Position numbers and translations under genes: made by a program. The notes below the pieces were generated by a model. That model ran no database searches. It had not been told where the DNA came from and saw only the letters and a program-made list of their open reading frames with translations. A stretch of DNA of 51,575 bases. Origin: Agathobacter sp. (lineage in GTDB: Bacteria; Bacillota; Clostridia; Lachnospirales; Lachnospiraceae). Location of the stretch: the NCBI GenBank assembly GCA_017481285.1, contig JAFUPI010000080.1, forward strand, positions 1-51,575, in the 5' to 3' direction. Numbering within the stretch: the stretch's first letter is position 1; every line of letters begins with the position of its first letter. Below are positions 42,938-51,351 of this stretch, one piece after another.

Positions 42938-44554
42938 TTACATAAGCGGTGCCACTAGTTTCAATACATACGCTGCCATTCTTGATAATAGTCCGATGTC
43001 TTTTATCTTCTCTAGCGTTACCCGCTCACTTTTTTCCTGAGTATCCCAAAAATCGTTCACAATATTTTCAATTACTGGTATTCGATATAGATAAGCAGAA
43101 CATTCATAATGCCAGTATAAACTCCTAAAGTCTAGGTTTACTGTACCTACCACTGCACGTTCATCATCACTGACGAATATTTTCGCATGGACAAAACCTG
43201 GTGTATATTCGTAAACTTTTACACCTGCCGCCAGCAATTCTTTGTAATTTGCCTGTGCCAAAACAAAAGCATATTTTTTGTCTGGAATGTGCGGTAAAAT
43301 AATACGTACATCCACACCTCGTTTTGCGGCAAATGTAATCGCGGTCAACATTTCATTATCCAAAATTAAATATGGAGTCATAATATACACATATGTTTTC
43401 GCTTGATTGAGTATATCAATGTATACCATTTCTCCCACATTTTCCTTGTTCACCGGGCTATCTCCATATGGGATGACATATCCATCTATTCCTTCTGTAA
43501 CCGCTGCATCCGTTGGAGTTTTTTGGACAGAAAGATATTTCGACATATCCGGGAACTCCAGCTCTGTAATTCTCTTTCGTTCGGTCGCAATCCACATCTG
43601 CATAAACATCACTGTAAAATCACGAACAGCATCACCCTCAAGCATAATGCCGACATCCTTCCAGTGTCCACATGGGCTGTTCACATTTATGTATTCATCA
43701 CAAAGATTAACGCCACCCGTGAATGCCACCTTACCATCTACAACCATAATTTTTCTATGATCTCGATTATTATAATGCGTAGACAAAAATGGAATTGGCG
43801 GGGAGAACATTCTACATTTAATTCCAAGCTTTTCTAATTTCCTTGGATACTTATAGGGAAGCAAATATACGGAACAGCTTCCATCATATAACAGACGAAC
43901 ATCTACACCCTCTCCTGCTTTTCGAATCAAAATATCTAAAATCGTATTCCACATCTTTCCATGTGCAATCATGAAATATTCCAAAAAGATATATTCTTTT
44001 GCAGACTCTAACTGCTTAACCATTTCCTCAAACTGTTTTTCTCCAAGTGGGAAATACGTCACCTTCGTATTTTTGTTTGCTACGCTTCCTGCCTTCTGAT
44101 TTAGATAGTCCGCAATATGATAAGTCTGCATATCCTGTTCTTTTAGTTCTTCCATTACTTCATCTTTGACAGGTAAATATTTGCGGCTCTGCGCCTCTGA
44201 CTCGGATATACGTTTTTGTTGCAAACGATACCCTAAATCATAACGTACTACTAAATATACAACGCTTCCAAATATCGGAAAAATGCCTACTAGAAAACAC
44301 CATGACAGTTTTATCGCAGGATTTTCCTTTGAATTCAAGATAACCGTAAGCATCGTCACAACTACCAGAAGCTCACTTCCTAAAAACACTGGAATATATT
44401 CAACAAAGGCGTACATTCTTGCAATGATATATGCAAACTGCAACACAATCAATAACATGATTAACATGGTACGGCTAAAAATAATCTGCAATATATTTCG
44501 TTTGCTATCCTCCAGTATGGAATTTTCTTTCTTACTCTTTATCATTCGTGCCAT
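42938..44554 (-). CDS. cls: Cardiolipin synthase
   Basis: A 538-residue phospholipase-D superfamily enzyme that makes cardiolipin from two phosphatidylglycerols. Two membrane helices lie at about 25-105, followed by two HKD motifs: HYNNRDHRKIMVVDG with FTGG, and FVHAKIFVSDDERAVVGTVN. Length and layout fit bacterial Cls. It starts 12 nt after the ferredoxin-like gene. Together with the LtaS-like enzymes and PlsC it is part of the window's envelope-lipid set; LtaS consumes the same phosphatidylglycerol pool. Confidence 0.9.
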   Translation of the reverse strand: MARMIKSKKENSILEDSKRNILQIIFSRTMLIMLLIVLQFAYIIARMYAFVEYIPVFLGSELLVVVTMLTVILNSKENPAIKLSWCFLVGIFPIFGSVVYLVVRYDLGYRLQQKRISESEAQSRKYLPVKDEVMEELKEQDMQTYHIADYLNQKAGSVANKNTKVTYFPLGEKQFEEMVKQLESAKEYIFLEYFMIAHGKMWNTILDILIRKAGEGVDVRLLYDGSCSVYLLPYKYPRKLEKLGIKCRMFSPPIPFLSTHYNNRDHRKIMVVDGKVAFTGGVNLCDEYINVNSPCGHWKDVGIMLEGDAVRDFTVMFMQMWIATERKRITELEFPDMSKYLSVQKTPTDAAVTEGIDGYVIPYGDSPVNKENVGEMVYIDILNQAKTYVYIMTPYLILDNEMLTAITFAAKRGVDVRIILPHIPDKKYAFVLAQANYKELLAAGVKVYEYTPGFVHAKIFVSDDERAVVGTVNLDFRSLYWHYECSAYLYRIPVIENIVNDFWDTQEKSERVTLEKIKDIGLLSRMAAYVLKLVAPLM

Positions 44555-44566
44555 AGTATTTCGCTC

Positions 44567-45244
44567 TTATTCTAGAATCTTTCCATCAGTAGAAACCACC
44601 AGCACCTGCCATGGTAAAAATTTGCCACTATCCTGCAACGCACGTCTTACAGCATTTTCAATACCACCACAACATGGTACGTTCATGCGTACTACTGTTA
44701 CGCTCTTGATATTATTATTTCTGATAATCTCTACTAATTTTTCGTAATAGTCTACCGCATCCAACTTTGGACATCCAATCATAGTCACTTTATTTTTCAT
44801 AAACTCTTCATGGAAGTTTCCATAAGCAAATGCAGTACAATCCGCTGCCACCAAAAGATTTGCATTATTATAAAATGGTGCTACTGTTGGCAGTAACTTA
44901 ATCTGCACCGGCCATTGCATAAGACGTGATGGAGCCTTGAAGTTTACAACACTCTCTGCTTGCGATTCCATCATTCTGGCTCTTGTTCCTGGACATCCCG
45001 AAGTCGCTTGGTTTTTCGCCGCCAATACTGCTGCTTCATCATAGGCTGGTGCTTCTCTCTCTTCAAACGTAATTGCTCCTGTAGGACAAGCTGGCAGACA
45101 GTCACCCAGTCCATCACAATAATGCTCTCTTACTAGCTTTGCTTTACCATCAATCATATCAATCGCACCTTCGTGGCAAGCTGTTGCACAAGCGCCACAT
45201 CCATTGCATTTTTCTTCGTCTATTTTGATAATTTTGCGAATCAT
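44567..45244 (-). CDS. Ferredoxin-domain iron-sulfur protein
   Basis: A 225-residue protein with an N-terminal two-cluster ferredoxin region: CNGCGACATACHEGAI (4Fe-4S pattern) and CDGLGDCLPACPTGAI (the second set has an altered spacing). The remaining 150 residues contain further cysteines in SGCPG, ADCTAF, IGCPKLD and VPCCGGIEN, a layout I know from clostridial proteins often encoded near hydroxylamine reductase (Hcp), although none is visible here. It lies 9 nt after the Cys-motif protein gene, suggesting they work together in electron transfer or redox sensing. AAGGAG precedes the ATG. Confidence 0.8.
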   Translation of the reverse strand: MIRKIIKIDEEKCNGCGACATACHEGAIDMIDGKAKLVREHYCDGLGDCLPACPTGAITFEEREAPAYDEAAVLAAKNQATSGCPGTRARMMESQAESVVNFKAPSRLMQWPVQIKLLPTVAPFYNNANLLVAADCTAFAYGNFHEEFMKNKVTMIGCPKLDAVDYYEKLVEIIRNNNIKSVTVVRMNVPCCGGIENAVRRALQDSGKFLPWQVLVVSTDGKILE

Positions 45245-45253
45245 ATTTTCTCC

Positions 45254-45727
45254 TTATTTCATGGTTTCTTTTAGTTCTTCTTGGATTTTCAGTAAATCTT
45301 CTGGTTCAAAAGTATAGGTTACAATTTCCAACACCTTGTAAAAAATGTCCATCTGCTCTGAAACATCCATCTTCAACATCATGGCTTGGTAAACCTTTTT
45401 CGCGGCCTCCTGAAGTTCCGATAACATTTGATATTTTATTTTCTGACAAGTTTCCTCTTCTTCTTTCAACAAATCCAAATCATATTCCGACGTATTCCCA
45501 CAGGGAGAAGCACATGTACTACAATTCGGTGAGATTACATGTTTTTCCTGTCGTACCATATCCAGCTTTTTCTGCAGCATTTCTTCTCCAAAAACTTCTG
45601 TCTTTGCTGCGACCAATCCCTCTATCAAAATACGATCCGTGTTCTCTGTTTTAAGATTACTGTTACTTGTTTTTGCTAAAGCAATTAAGGCTCCTAGTAA
45701 TTCTTTTCTTAAATTATCATATTGCAT
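45254..45727 (-). CDS. Unrecognised helical protein with CxxCxxxC motif
   Basis: I do not recognise this 157-residue protein. It is predicted helical and acidic, with one cysteine cluster, C69-C72-C76, in NCSTCASPCG, followed by a further Cys near 93, so it may hold an Fe-S cluster or zinc. A distant relation to the helical part of hydroxylamine reductase is conceivable but unproven. AGAGGA lies before the ATG. The ferredoxin-like gene follows after 9 nt, so a partner role in the same redox complex is a reasonable inference. Confidence 0.65.
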   Translation of the reverse strand: MQYDNLRKELLGALIALAKTSNSNLKTENTDRILIEGLVAAKTEVFGEEMLQKKLDMVRQEKHVISPNCSTCASPCGNTSEYDLDLLKEEEETCQKIKYQMLSELQEAAKKVYQAMMLKMDVSEQMDIFYKVLEIVTYTFEPEDLLKIQEELKETMK

Positions 45728-45774
45728 GATGCATCCTCTTTGTGAAATGTTTTTATAGCAGTCCTTTCTCCAAT

Positions 45775-46263
45775 TTACGTTCCTTCACGCAGCAAGGCAT
45801 TTGCTTCATCCGAATACTCATTTGCGTTTTCCAAAATAGATTCTTTTTCCTCCTCTGTAAGCTGACGCATTACTTTTGCAGGATTGCCGAAAGCCAACGA
45901 ACCGGATGGGATTATTTTATTCTGAGTCACCAGTGTTCCAGCTCCGATGATACAATTATCCTCTATCACAGCACCATCTAAAACAATTGCTCCCATACCA
46001 ATCAATACATTGTTCCCAATGGTACAGCCATGTATAATTGCACCATGTCCAATCGTCACGTTATCTCCAATGGACATAGCATGACTATGACTTACATGCA
46101 AGACTGCATTATCCTGTACATTCGTATTTTCTCCTATCACAATTGGATTGGAATCACCGCGAATAACCGCATTATACCATACGCTGCTACCTTCTCCAAT
46201 GCTTACATCACTAACAATTTTTGCACCTTCTGCCATATAAACCCATTCTGCTATATTTCCCAT
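45775..46263 (-). CDS. Gamma-class carbonic anhydrase family protein
   Basis: A 162-residue left-handed beta-helix protein built of hexapeptide repeats (IGEGSSVW, IGENTNV, IGDNVTIGHG, IGNNVLIGMG). Metal-binding histidines are in LHVSHSHAMSIGD and TIGHGAIIHGC, matching the YrdA/PaaY/Cam-related family that forms trimers with a metal at each interface. Many members lack measurable carbonic anhydrase activity, so the reaction is not certain. GAGG precedes the ATG. It lies 35 nt after the merR gene, probably under the MerR-controlled promoter. Confidence 0.87.
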   Translation of the reverse strand: MGNIAEWVYMAEGAKIVSDVSIGEGSSVWYNAVIRGDSNPIVIGENTNVQDNAVLHVSHSHAMSIGDNVTIGHGAIIHGCTIGNNVLIGMGAIVLDGAVIEDNCIIGAGTLVTQNKIIPSGSLAFGNPAKVMRQLTEEEKESILENANEYSDEANALLREGT

Positions 46264-46298
46264 ATAAAACCTCTTTCATTTATTTTGGCATTACATAT

Positions 46299-47195
46299 TT
46301 ACTTTTTCGTCTTATCGTTGTAATGCAAAAGATTTTGCCTATAAATCATACATATTTCTACACTTAGGAGACCTACTACGATGAGAAGTTTCTCCCACCA
46401 CATTCCCTCTATTGCAAAAATTGGAAGTAAGAGAAGTGCATCCGCAATTATTATTCCAACCGCCCATCCCCATCTATGAAGAAACCATTGGATGGTCTTA
46501 CGTGATTCATCCACACCATCACCTTCTATTTCCCTATCTTTTCGATGGCAGCTAATCACTGCAACTGGAATACCTCTTACATGACTATAATAACGCTCTG
46601 CTGTATACTCCACACCATCAATGGTAAATTCCGGATACATAGACTCCTTGGTAATTACCAAATTGAGATTTTCTGCGTTTGCATATTGGAATAACGCTTC
46701 TGTGAATTCTCTTTCATTTGTGATCGCAATATCAGGCACGAATGTAAAATCCATATTGCGATTCGCTTCTACAATACGTTTATAATCCTCTACCCAATCC
46801 TTAAAGAAGCCTTCTCCATCTGTACGCTCAATATTATTCAAGCAACCATCCACATCCAAGGTATCCAATTCTACATCTTTTAACTCTTCACAAAAATGAA
46901 TTGCCGCCTGCAGCTCCTTTGCTTTTCGCTCCAATTCTGCCTGCTGATTTTCCACCGCCTCGCTCAATGGTTTATCTTCTTCCAATACCTGTTTAATTTC
47001 TTCCAATGGCATATCCAGCATACGGAGCATTTTAATTACTTTTATTCTCCAGATGTCTGTTTCATCATAAACACGATATCCATTTCCACTATCCCTTTTT
47101 GGAAGCAGCAGTTCTTCTTTTTCATAAAAACGAATGTTACGTTTTGACACGCCTGTCAGTTTTTCTACTTGGTTAATACTAATTTTTTTGTTCAT
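46299..47195 (-). CDS. MerR family regulator with C-terminal membrane segments
   Basis: A 298-residue protein. Residues 1-75 form a MerR winged HTH (INQVEKLTGVSKRNIRFYEK, GYRVYDETDIWRIKVIK, MLDMPLEEIKQVLEE), then a coiled-coil dimer helix. The middle (about 150-230) is a small domain of unknown ligand. Two hydrophobic helices (GWAVGIIIADALLLLPIFA and LLIVVGLLSVEICMIY, about 240-288) follow, so the regulator may be tethered to the membrane, which is unusual for MerR. AGGAGG precedes the ATG. It has a MerR-type promoter with a 19-bp spacer and is followed by the gamma carbonic anhydrase gene. Confidence 0.85.
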   Translation of the reverse strand: MNKKISINQVEKLTGVSKRNIRFYEKEELLLPKRDSGNGYRVYDETDIWRIKVIKMLRMLDMPLEEIKQVLEEDKPLSEAVENQQAELERKAKELQAAIHFCEELKDVELDTLDVDGCLNNIERTDGEGFFKDWVEDYKRIVEANRNMDFTFVPDIAITNEREFTEALFQYANAENLNLVITKESMYPEFTIDGVEYTAERYYSHVRGIPVAVISCHRKDREIEGDGVDESRKTIQWFLHRWGWAVGIIIADALLLLPIFAIEGMWWEKLLIVVGLLSVEICMIYRQNLLHYNDKTKK

Positions 47196-47216
47196 AATTT
47201 CTTACCTCCTGACCTG

Positions 47217-47247
47217 AATATAAAGGTTTCACCTTGTGGAAGGTCAA
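47217..47247 (-). promoter_or_regulatory. MerR-type promoter with 19-bp spacer
   Basis: On the minus strand TTGACC (47247-47242) and TATATT (47222-47217) are 19 bp apart, the over-long spacing that MerR activators untwist. The spacer contains the dyads CCTT-CCAC-AAGG and AAGGT-GAA-ACCTT. This indicates autoregulation of the merR-carbonic anhydrase transcript. Confidence 0.75.
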
Positions 47248-47338
47248 GACTTTTTTCTAAATTTCTATTTTTCTTTTACATAAAACGAATATATCTCCAA
47301 ATACTATCCACAAAACTATATTAGAAATGGAGATTATT

Positions 47339-47659
47339 ATGGATACAAAGAAAAATGAAATGCGTTCCCAACTTCCCTATGCTGCTTTAGACGAAATACC
47401 AGAGGCAAAAGCCGATGCAAAAGAAATCGTGGGACTGGTAAAATCCAGCGGTAAAATTTCTGGCTATCAGCTTTCCGATGGTTCCACTGTTTCCAAAGAA
47501 GAAGGAGTTTCTATGGCAAAAGCCGGTGACATCAAAGGCGTTGGCGTGGCACACCGTAAAGACTCCGAATATCTAAAATCATTACCTGATGGAACAGAAA
47601 GAAACAATCTCGGAAATCTGCCCTCTGTAACGACATCCGAACTCTCTTCTATCGAATAA
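47339..47659 (+). CDS. DUF3892 family protein
   Basis: A 106-residue protein with the DUF3892 pattern: AKEIVGLVKSSGKISGYQLSDG, then the repeat-like STVSKEEGVSMAKAGDIKGVGVAHRKDSEYLKSLPDG. The fold is small and alpha/beta; function is not known. ATG 47339 has GGAG 6 nt upstream; the in-frame ATG at 47327 would overlap it. Its last 11 bases overlap the end of the converging FMN reductase gene, and no terminator is visible there. Confidence 0.8.
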   Translation: MDTKKNEMRSQLPYAALDEIPEAKADAKEIVGLVKSSGKISGYQLSDGSTVSKEEGVSMAKAGDIKGVGVAHRKDSEYLKSLPDGTERNNLGNLPSVTTSELSSIE

Positions 47660-48266
47660 AATTCGTATACTGTCCTTTTTCTTTTTCCGGCAAACCAAAC
47701 TTCTCTTTACCAAGAGCGATACTCTTCATTAAGAAGCTCATATTTCTAGCAAGTGTACGCATGGTCTGAAGTCCTTCTGCATCCTGTTCCACCTGCCCTG
47801 GAATAGCACCATGTACGCTGTTCCAGTACTGACTGGATGCAAGAGGCATACCACTGATAGTGAAATATTTATTCAACTGGTCGAAAGTTGCAGAGCAACC
47901 ACCACGTCTAGCTACTGCAACGCTTGCACCGACCTTCATACGTTTATCAAATCTGGTACTGTAAAATAATCGATCCAAAAATGCAGTTAAAGTACCATTT
48001 GCAGAAGCATAATATACAGGACTTCCTACAACCATACCATCACACTCTTCAAACTTCTTTGCCACTTCATTCACCATATCATCGAATACGCACTGTGCAG
48101 TTTTGTAACAAGACTGGCAAGCACAACAACCACGAATTTCTTTATTCCCAACGTGGATAACTTCTGTCTCTATATTTTCTTCGTGGAATACCTTTATCAT
48201 TTCCTCCAGGGAACGGGCTGTATTTCCGTTTACATTTGGGCTACCATTAATTAATAATACTTTCAT
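47649..48266 (-). CDS. Flavodoxin-fold NADPH-dependent FMN reductase, Isf-like
   Basis: A 205-residue flavoprotein. The FMN phosphate loop is NGSPNVNGNTARSL (7-20) and GSPVYYASANGTLTAFLDR is the second FMN segment. Between them is a cysteine cluster, C47, C48, C50, C53 and C59 in RGCCACQSCYKTAQC, like the compact motif that binds a 4Fe-4S cluster in iron-sulfur flavoproteins; many NADPH-FMN reductase relatives also have it. AAGGAGAT precedes the ATG. It is the last gene of a minus-strand run and converges on the DUF3892 gene. Confidence 0.83.
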   Translation of the reverse strand: MKVLLINGSPNVNGNTARSLEEMIKVFHEENIETEVIHVGNKEIRGCCACQSCYKTAQCVFDDMVNEVAKKFEECDGMVVGSPVYYASANGTLTAFLDRLFYSTRFDKRMKVGASVAVARRGGCSATFDQLNKYFTISGMPLASSQYWNSVHGAIPGQVEQDAEGLQTMRTLARNMSFLMKSIALGKEKFGLPEKEKGQYTNFIR

Positions 48267-48310
48267 TTTTTATCTCCTTTTTCACAAAATACTCTACTAT
48301 CTTATATGCA

Positions 48311-48952
48311 TTATACATACTTTGCAATATCTTCTACATCCTCCACAATGTAGGTTGCTCCCGCTTTTGTCAACTCTTCATAATCTCCAAAACCGAATAA
48401 CACGCCGATGGAATCCAAGCCATTTTCTTTCGCACCTAGGATATCATAATTTCTATCGCCTACCATAATGGCCTGTCTCTTATCCTCAATTCCGCTAATC
48501 TCTAGTGCATAAGTAATCACATCTGCTTTTTCACCGCGGCTTCCATCCATCGTTGCACCAGCCACATAGTCAAAATATTTATAAAGGTCAAAATATTTTA
48601 ATATTTTTATCGCATATTCTTCTGGTTTTGATGTGGCTAAAACGATTACTTTTCCACCTTCTCTCAGCTGTCTTAAAAGCTTTTCCACGCCATTATAAAC
48701 TTCATTTTCATAAAGACCTTTCACAGAAAATCTCTCACGATAATATTTTACTGCCCGCTCACTTTCTTCCTCCGAAAGTCCATAATAGGTCTGGAAAGAA
48801 TATGTCAAAGGTGGACCGATAAATGGATGCAGCTCTTTTCTGTCCTCTACTTTGATATTAAATTTCTCCAAAGCGTACATAACGCAGTTGGTAATTCCAA
48901 TCTCTGGATTTGTTAATGTGCCGTCTAAATCAAATAATACATACTTGTACAT
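48311..48952 (-). CDS. HAD family phosphatase, phosphoglycolate phosphatase type
   Basis: A 213-residue HAD subclass I hydrolase: LFDLDGTLTNPEIGI (nucleophile D8, acid/base D10), LATSKPEEYA (motif II), KADVITYAL and MVGDRNYDILGAKENGLDSI (motifs III/IV). A helical cap at about 18-85 contains the substrate-selecting region. The natural substrate is not predictable; relatives act on phosphoglycolate or pyrophosphate. AAGGAGA precedes the ATG. It lies 11 nt after the YhhN gene and 44 nt before the FMN reductase. Confidence 0.87.
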   Translation of the reverse strand: MYKYVLFDLDGTLTNPEIGITNCVMYALEKFNIKVEDRKELHPFIGPPLTYSFQTYYGLSEEESERAVKYYRERFSVKGLYENEVYNGVEKLLRQLREGGKVIVLATSKPEEYAIKILKYFDLYKYFDYVAGATMDGSRGEKADVITYALEISGIEDKRQAIMVGDRNYDILGAKENGLDSIGVLFGFGDYEELTKAGATYIVEDVEDIAKYV

Positions 48953-48963
48953 ATTTTCTCTCC

Positions 48964-49650
48964 TTAACCCTTTTCATGCTTTTTGATATACGCAACCATC
49001 GAACCTGCCAGTAAACACAATCCAGGATAATATGCTGCCATACAAACATTTGATGTCCATCTTCCTTCAATGCTCGAAAACCATGCCAATAATAACATCA
49101 TATCTGAAATAAAGAATAAAATCGAACCCGCCATAATCATCCCTGTAAATATAGATTTATTCCTTATCGCGTTTCCAACTGCTTTTCCCACCATTACCGA
49201 AATAATCGCTGCATACACAAGCACCACATATTTCAATGCGGAAACTTCAAATACGAGATATGGGAACACTAAAATAAAAGTAATAGAAAAAGCACCTAAC
49301 GCAGCACTAAAAATCATATCTAACTTGTCCATGTTCTTATAAGCAAGATAAGATACTACAAAAAAGACATGGCCTAACGCAAATAATATTACACCCAGGA
49401 TAAAATTTGGATTTATCGCGACATCTCCCAAAAATGCAAATACTAAACCTAGTGTCATAAATATAAGCACTTTTTTGTTTTCAATTATTTTGTATGCATA
49501 TGCCATATTGATGATTCCCATCAAAGCAAATCCACTGCTACATACAATTTTAAGAGGATAATTAAACCCTAATCCTTGATAAAAAACATTCCCAATAAAT
49601 ATTGCGATAGTAATCATAATATTTATCCTTGCAAGTTGTTGTATTCTCAT
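48964..49650 (-). CDS. YhhN family membrane protein (lysoplasmalogenase-like)
   Basis: The 228-residue product has about eight hydrophobic segments and the YhhN/TMEM86 pattern: FAFLGDVAINPNFILGVILF with GHVFFVVSYLAY, and a late FFISDMMLLLAWF with YYPGLCLLAGS. Family members cleave the vinyl-ether bond of lysoplasmalogens; plasmalogens are common in anaerobic clostridia, so this activity is plausible. ATG 49650 has GGGAGGAGG 5 nt upstream; the in-frame start at 49674 precedes it. It lies 27 nt after the MBL gene. Confidence 0.82.
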   Translation of the reverse strand: MRIQQLARINIMITIAIFIGNVFYQGLGFNYPLKIVCSSGFALMGIINMAYAYKIIENKKVLIFMTLGLVFAFLGDVAINPNFILGVILFALGHVFFVVSYLAYKNMDKLDMIFSAALGAFSITFILVFPYLVFEVSALKYVVLVYAAIISVMVGKAVGNAIRNKSIFTGMIMAGSILFFISDMMLLLAWFSSIEGRWTSNVCMAAYYPGLCLLAGSMVAYIKKHEKG

Positions 49651-49677
49651 TTTGTACCTCCTCCCTTTTTGCACAAA

Positions 49678-50400
49678 CTATTTCAGTTTACGAAGCTGAA
49701 TATTTGAAATCTGATTCTTATACTTTGCAAGATCCTCTTTTCTAAATGGATTTCCATGTGCAGGATAAATCCAATTTACGTCTTCTGAAAGCATCACTTC
49801 CCATGATTTCTTAAACTGTACTCTATCTTCTATCCATATAATCCATCTCTTTACACTCGGAAAACCATTCATCGCAGCATCACCACAAAAGATTTTATCA
49901 TCAATTTTAAGCGATATGGAATCCGAAGTATGCCCAGGTGTAAGTATAATTTTTCCCTCTAACAAAGCTTCTAATTCTGTTTTGTTCTCTTCTGTGATTT
50001 CAATAAATCGGTCATCGTACTTATCTTCAATAACAGGAAACTCATGCTCTGCCTTGCCAACGAGTCCCATAAGTTTACAAAAGAGCCATGCAAGAAATGT
50101 ACTACACCCACCGTCAAAAGAGTTCTGTCCTCTTTTTAATGTTGGCATCGCTTTATCACTCATAATCACTTTTAACTCTGTAGTTTTACCCAACAACTCA
50201 TTTAGAAAACCCGCATGATCATCATGTGCATGTGTCAAGAAAACATATTTGATGTCGGACAATTTTATATTCTTCTTATTCAACTTTTTCTCTACATCTT
50301 TAAGGCTATGTTCGTATCCTGTATCAATCATAATATAGCCAACACTGCTTTTATACACGTAGGTATTCATTATTCTGTTTCCAGCATTATAAATTTCCAT
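49678..50400 (-). CDS. MBL-fold metallohydrolase
   Basis: A 240-residue metallo-beta-lactamase-fold hydrolase. Metal ligands are visible in THAHDDHAGF (HxHxDH), PGHTSDS, the Asp of FCGDAAMNG and the last His in IYPAHGNPF. It has no signal peptide, so it acts in the cytosol. The family spans hydroxyacylglutathione hydrolases, lactonases and phosphodiesterases, and nothing here narrows the substrate. AGGAG lies before the ATG. It starts the run MBL-YhhN-HAD-FMN reductase, 51 nt after the alpha/beta hydrolase gene. Confidence 0.85.
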   Translation of the reverse strand: MEIYNAGNRIMNTYVYKSSVGYIMIDTGYEHSLKDVEKKLNKKNIKLSDIKYVFLTHAHDDHAGFLNELLGKTTELKVIMSDKAMPTLKRGQNSFDGGCSTFLAWLFCKLMGLVGKAEHEFPVIEDKYDDRFIEITEENKTELEALLEGKIILTPGHTSDSISLKIDDKIFCGDAAMNGFPSVKRWIIWIEDRVQFKKSWEVMLSEDVNWIYPAHGNPFRKEDLAKYKNQISNIQLRKLK

Positions 50401-50451
50401 ATGCCACTCCTATTTAAAGAATTATAAATATTGTTTCATAAATTTATCGCT

Positions 50452-51198
50452 CTAAATATTTTCTAACAAACTAATAACTTTATCTGCATATTCCTTTGCC
50501 CGGTTTATTGAATATTCCCCATGAAACATTTTCTTCTTAATTTCCAAAATACTATTAGGAATCATCATATTTAATTTATATGCAGAATGAATCATTTTCG
50601 CCTGTTCCTTTTGTCCTACAAAAACAAATACCTTTGCTTGCGTATTAATAATGTTTTCTTTAACCGTATACCAAGAATTCGCCTTTAAAAAGGAAATCAT
50701 ATTTTCTTTTGTAATATTACATGTATCTCTATAATACTCATCATACAATTCACATTTTATCCCTAACGACTTGAATTGCAATCTCGCAAACCAGTCTTGT
50801 TTTATCAACCCATAACTCATTTCTATCATCGGCTTTACTAAATAATGTGTTAATTTCATAGGAATTACTAACGCACTTTCTATAATAGCTATTTTACATA
50901 TATCACTTCGTTGAGAAAGAATTTCAACTAATATTTGTCCGCCAAGCGATAGCCCACCAATCAGCTCTACTGAGCCATTATAATTTTTATCAATATACTC
51001 TATGATTCTAAATGCATTATCTTCGATACTTGTAAAGGCTTCATCGCTTGTCCAATGCCCATCAAGAATAGGAATTACTACATGATAATCTTTCTGTAAT
51101 AGCTCCGCTACTTCTCTGTAATTCCACCATGATAATCCACCTCCATGTAATAGAATGATAACTTTACTATTCTTTTTTCCGTATTCAATTACTTTCAT
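50452..51198 (-). CDS. Alpha/beta hydrolase
   Basis: A 248-residue alpha/beta-fold hydrolase. The oxyanion-hole motif is LLHGGGLSWWN (17-27), the nucleophile elbow is GGLSLGG with S84, and the catalytic His is likely in MFHGEYS near residue 228. There is no signal peptide. Esterase, lipase or peptidase activity cannot be decided. ATG 51198 is preferred: AGAGG lies about 11 nt upstream, whereas the GTG at 51210 overlaps it. The promoter has an extended -10 and a perfect palindrome over the start site, implying repressor control. AT content here looks higher than in most of the window. Confidence 0.83.
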   Translation of the reverse strand: MKVIEYGKKNSKVIILLHGGGLSWWNYREVAELLQKDYHVVIPILDGHWTSDEAFTSIEDNAFRIIEYIDKNYNGSVELIGGLSLGGQILVEILSQRSDICKIAIIESALVIPMKLTHYLVKPMIEMSYGLIKQDWFARLQFKSLGIKCELYDEYYRDTCNITKENMISFLKANSWYTVKENIINTQAKVFVFVGQKEQAKMIHSAYKLNMMIPNSILEIKKKMFHGEYSINRAKEYADKVISLLENI

Positions 51199-51213
51199 TC
51201 TATTACACACCTC

Positions 51214-51242
51214 TACAAATTCGAATTTGTATTATTATATCA
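51214..51242 (-). promoter_or_regulatory. Extended -10 promoter with perfect 18-bp operator
   Basis: On the minus strand TGA-TATAAT (51242-51234) is an extended -10. The perfect palindrome TACAAATTCGAATTTGTA (51214-51231) begins 2 bp beyond it, covers the predicted start of transcription near 51227 and touches the ribosome site. The sequence resembles MarR-class sites of the TACAA-TTGTA type. Confidence 0.65.
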
Positions 51243-51282
51243 TATAAAACAATCATACGCTACGAACGGTACTCAGAGAACT

Positions 51283-51351
51283 CGATGTTTCATTGAAAAG
51301 AAAAAAGAGCATCGCATGTGCGATACTCTTTTTCTTTTCAATGAGACATCG
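51283..51351 (-). terminator. Long hairpin terminator of the tRNA cluster
   Basis: Arms of about 33 bases (51283-51316 and 51319-51351) pair almost perfectly: CGATG...CATTGAAAAG on one side, CTTTTCAATG...CATCG on the other, with ATCGCA/TGCGAT at the tip. On the minus strand CTCTTTTTTC acts as the T tract. The 3' half includes an inverted near-copy of the last bases of the tRNA-Lys gene. Confidence 0.75.
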
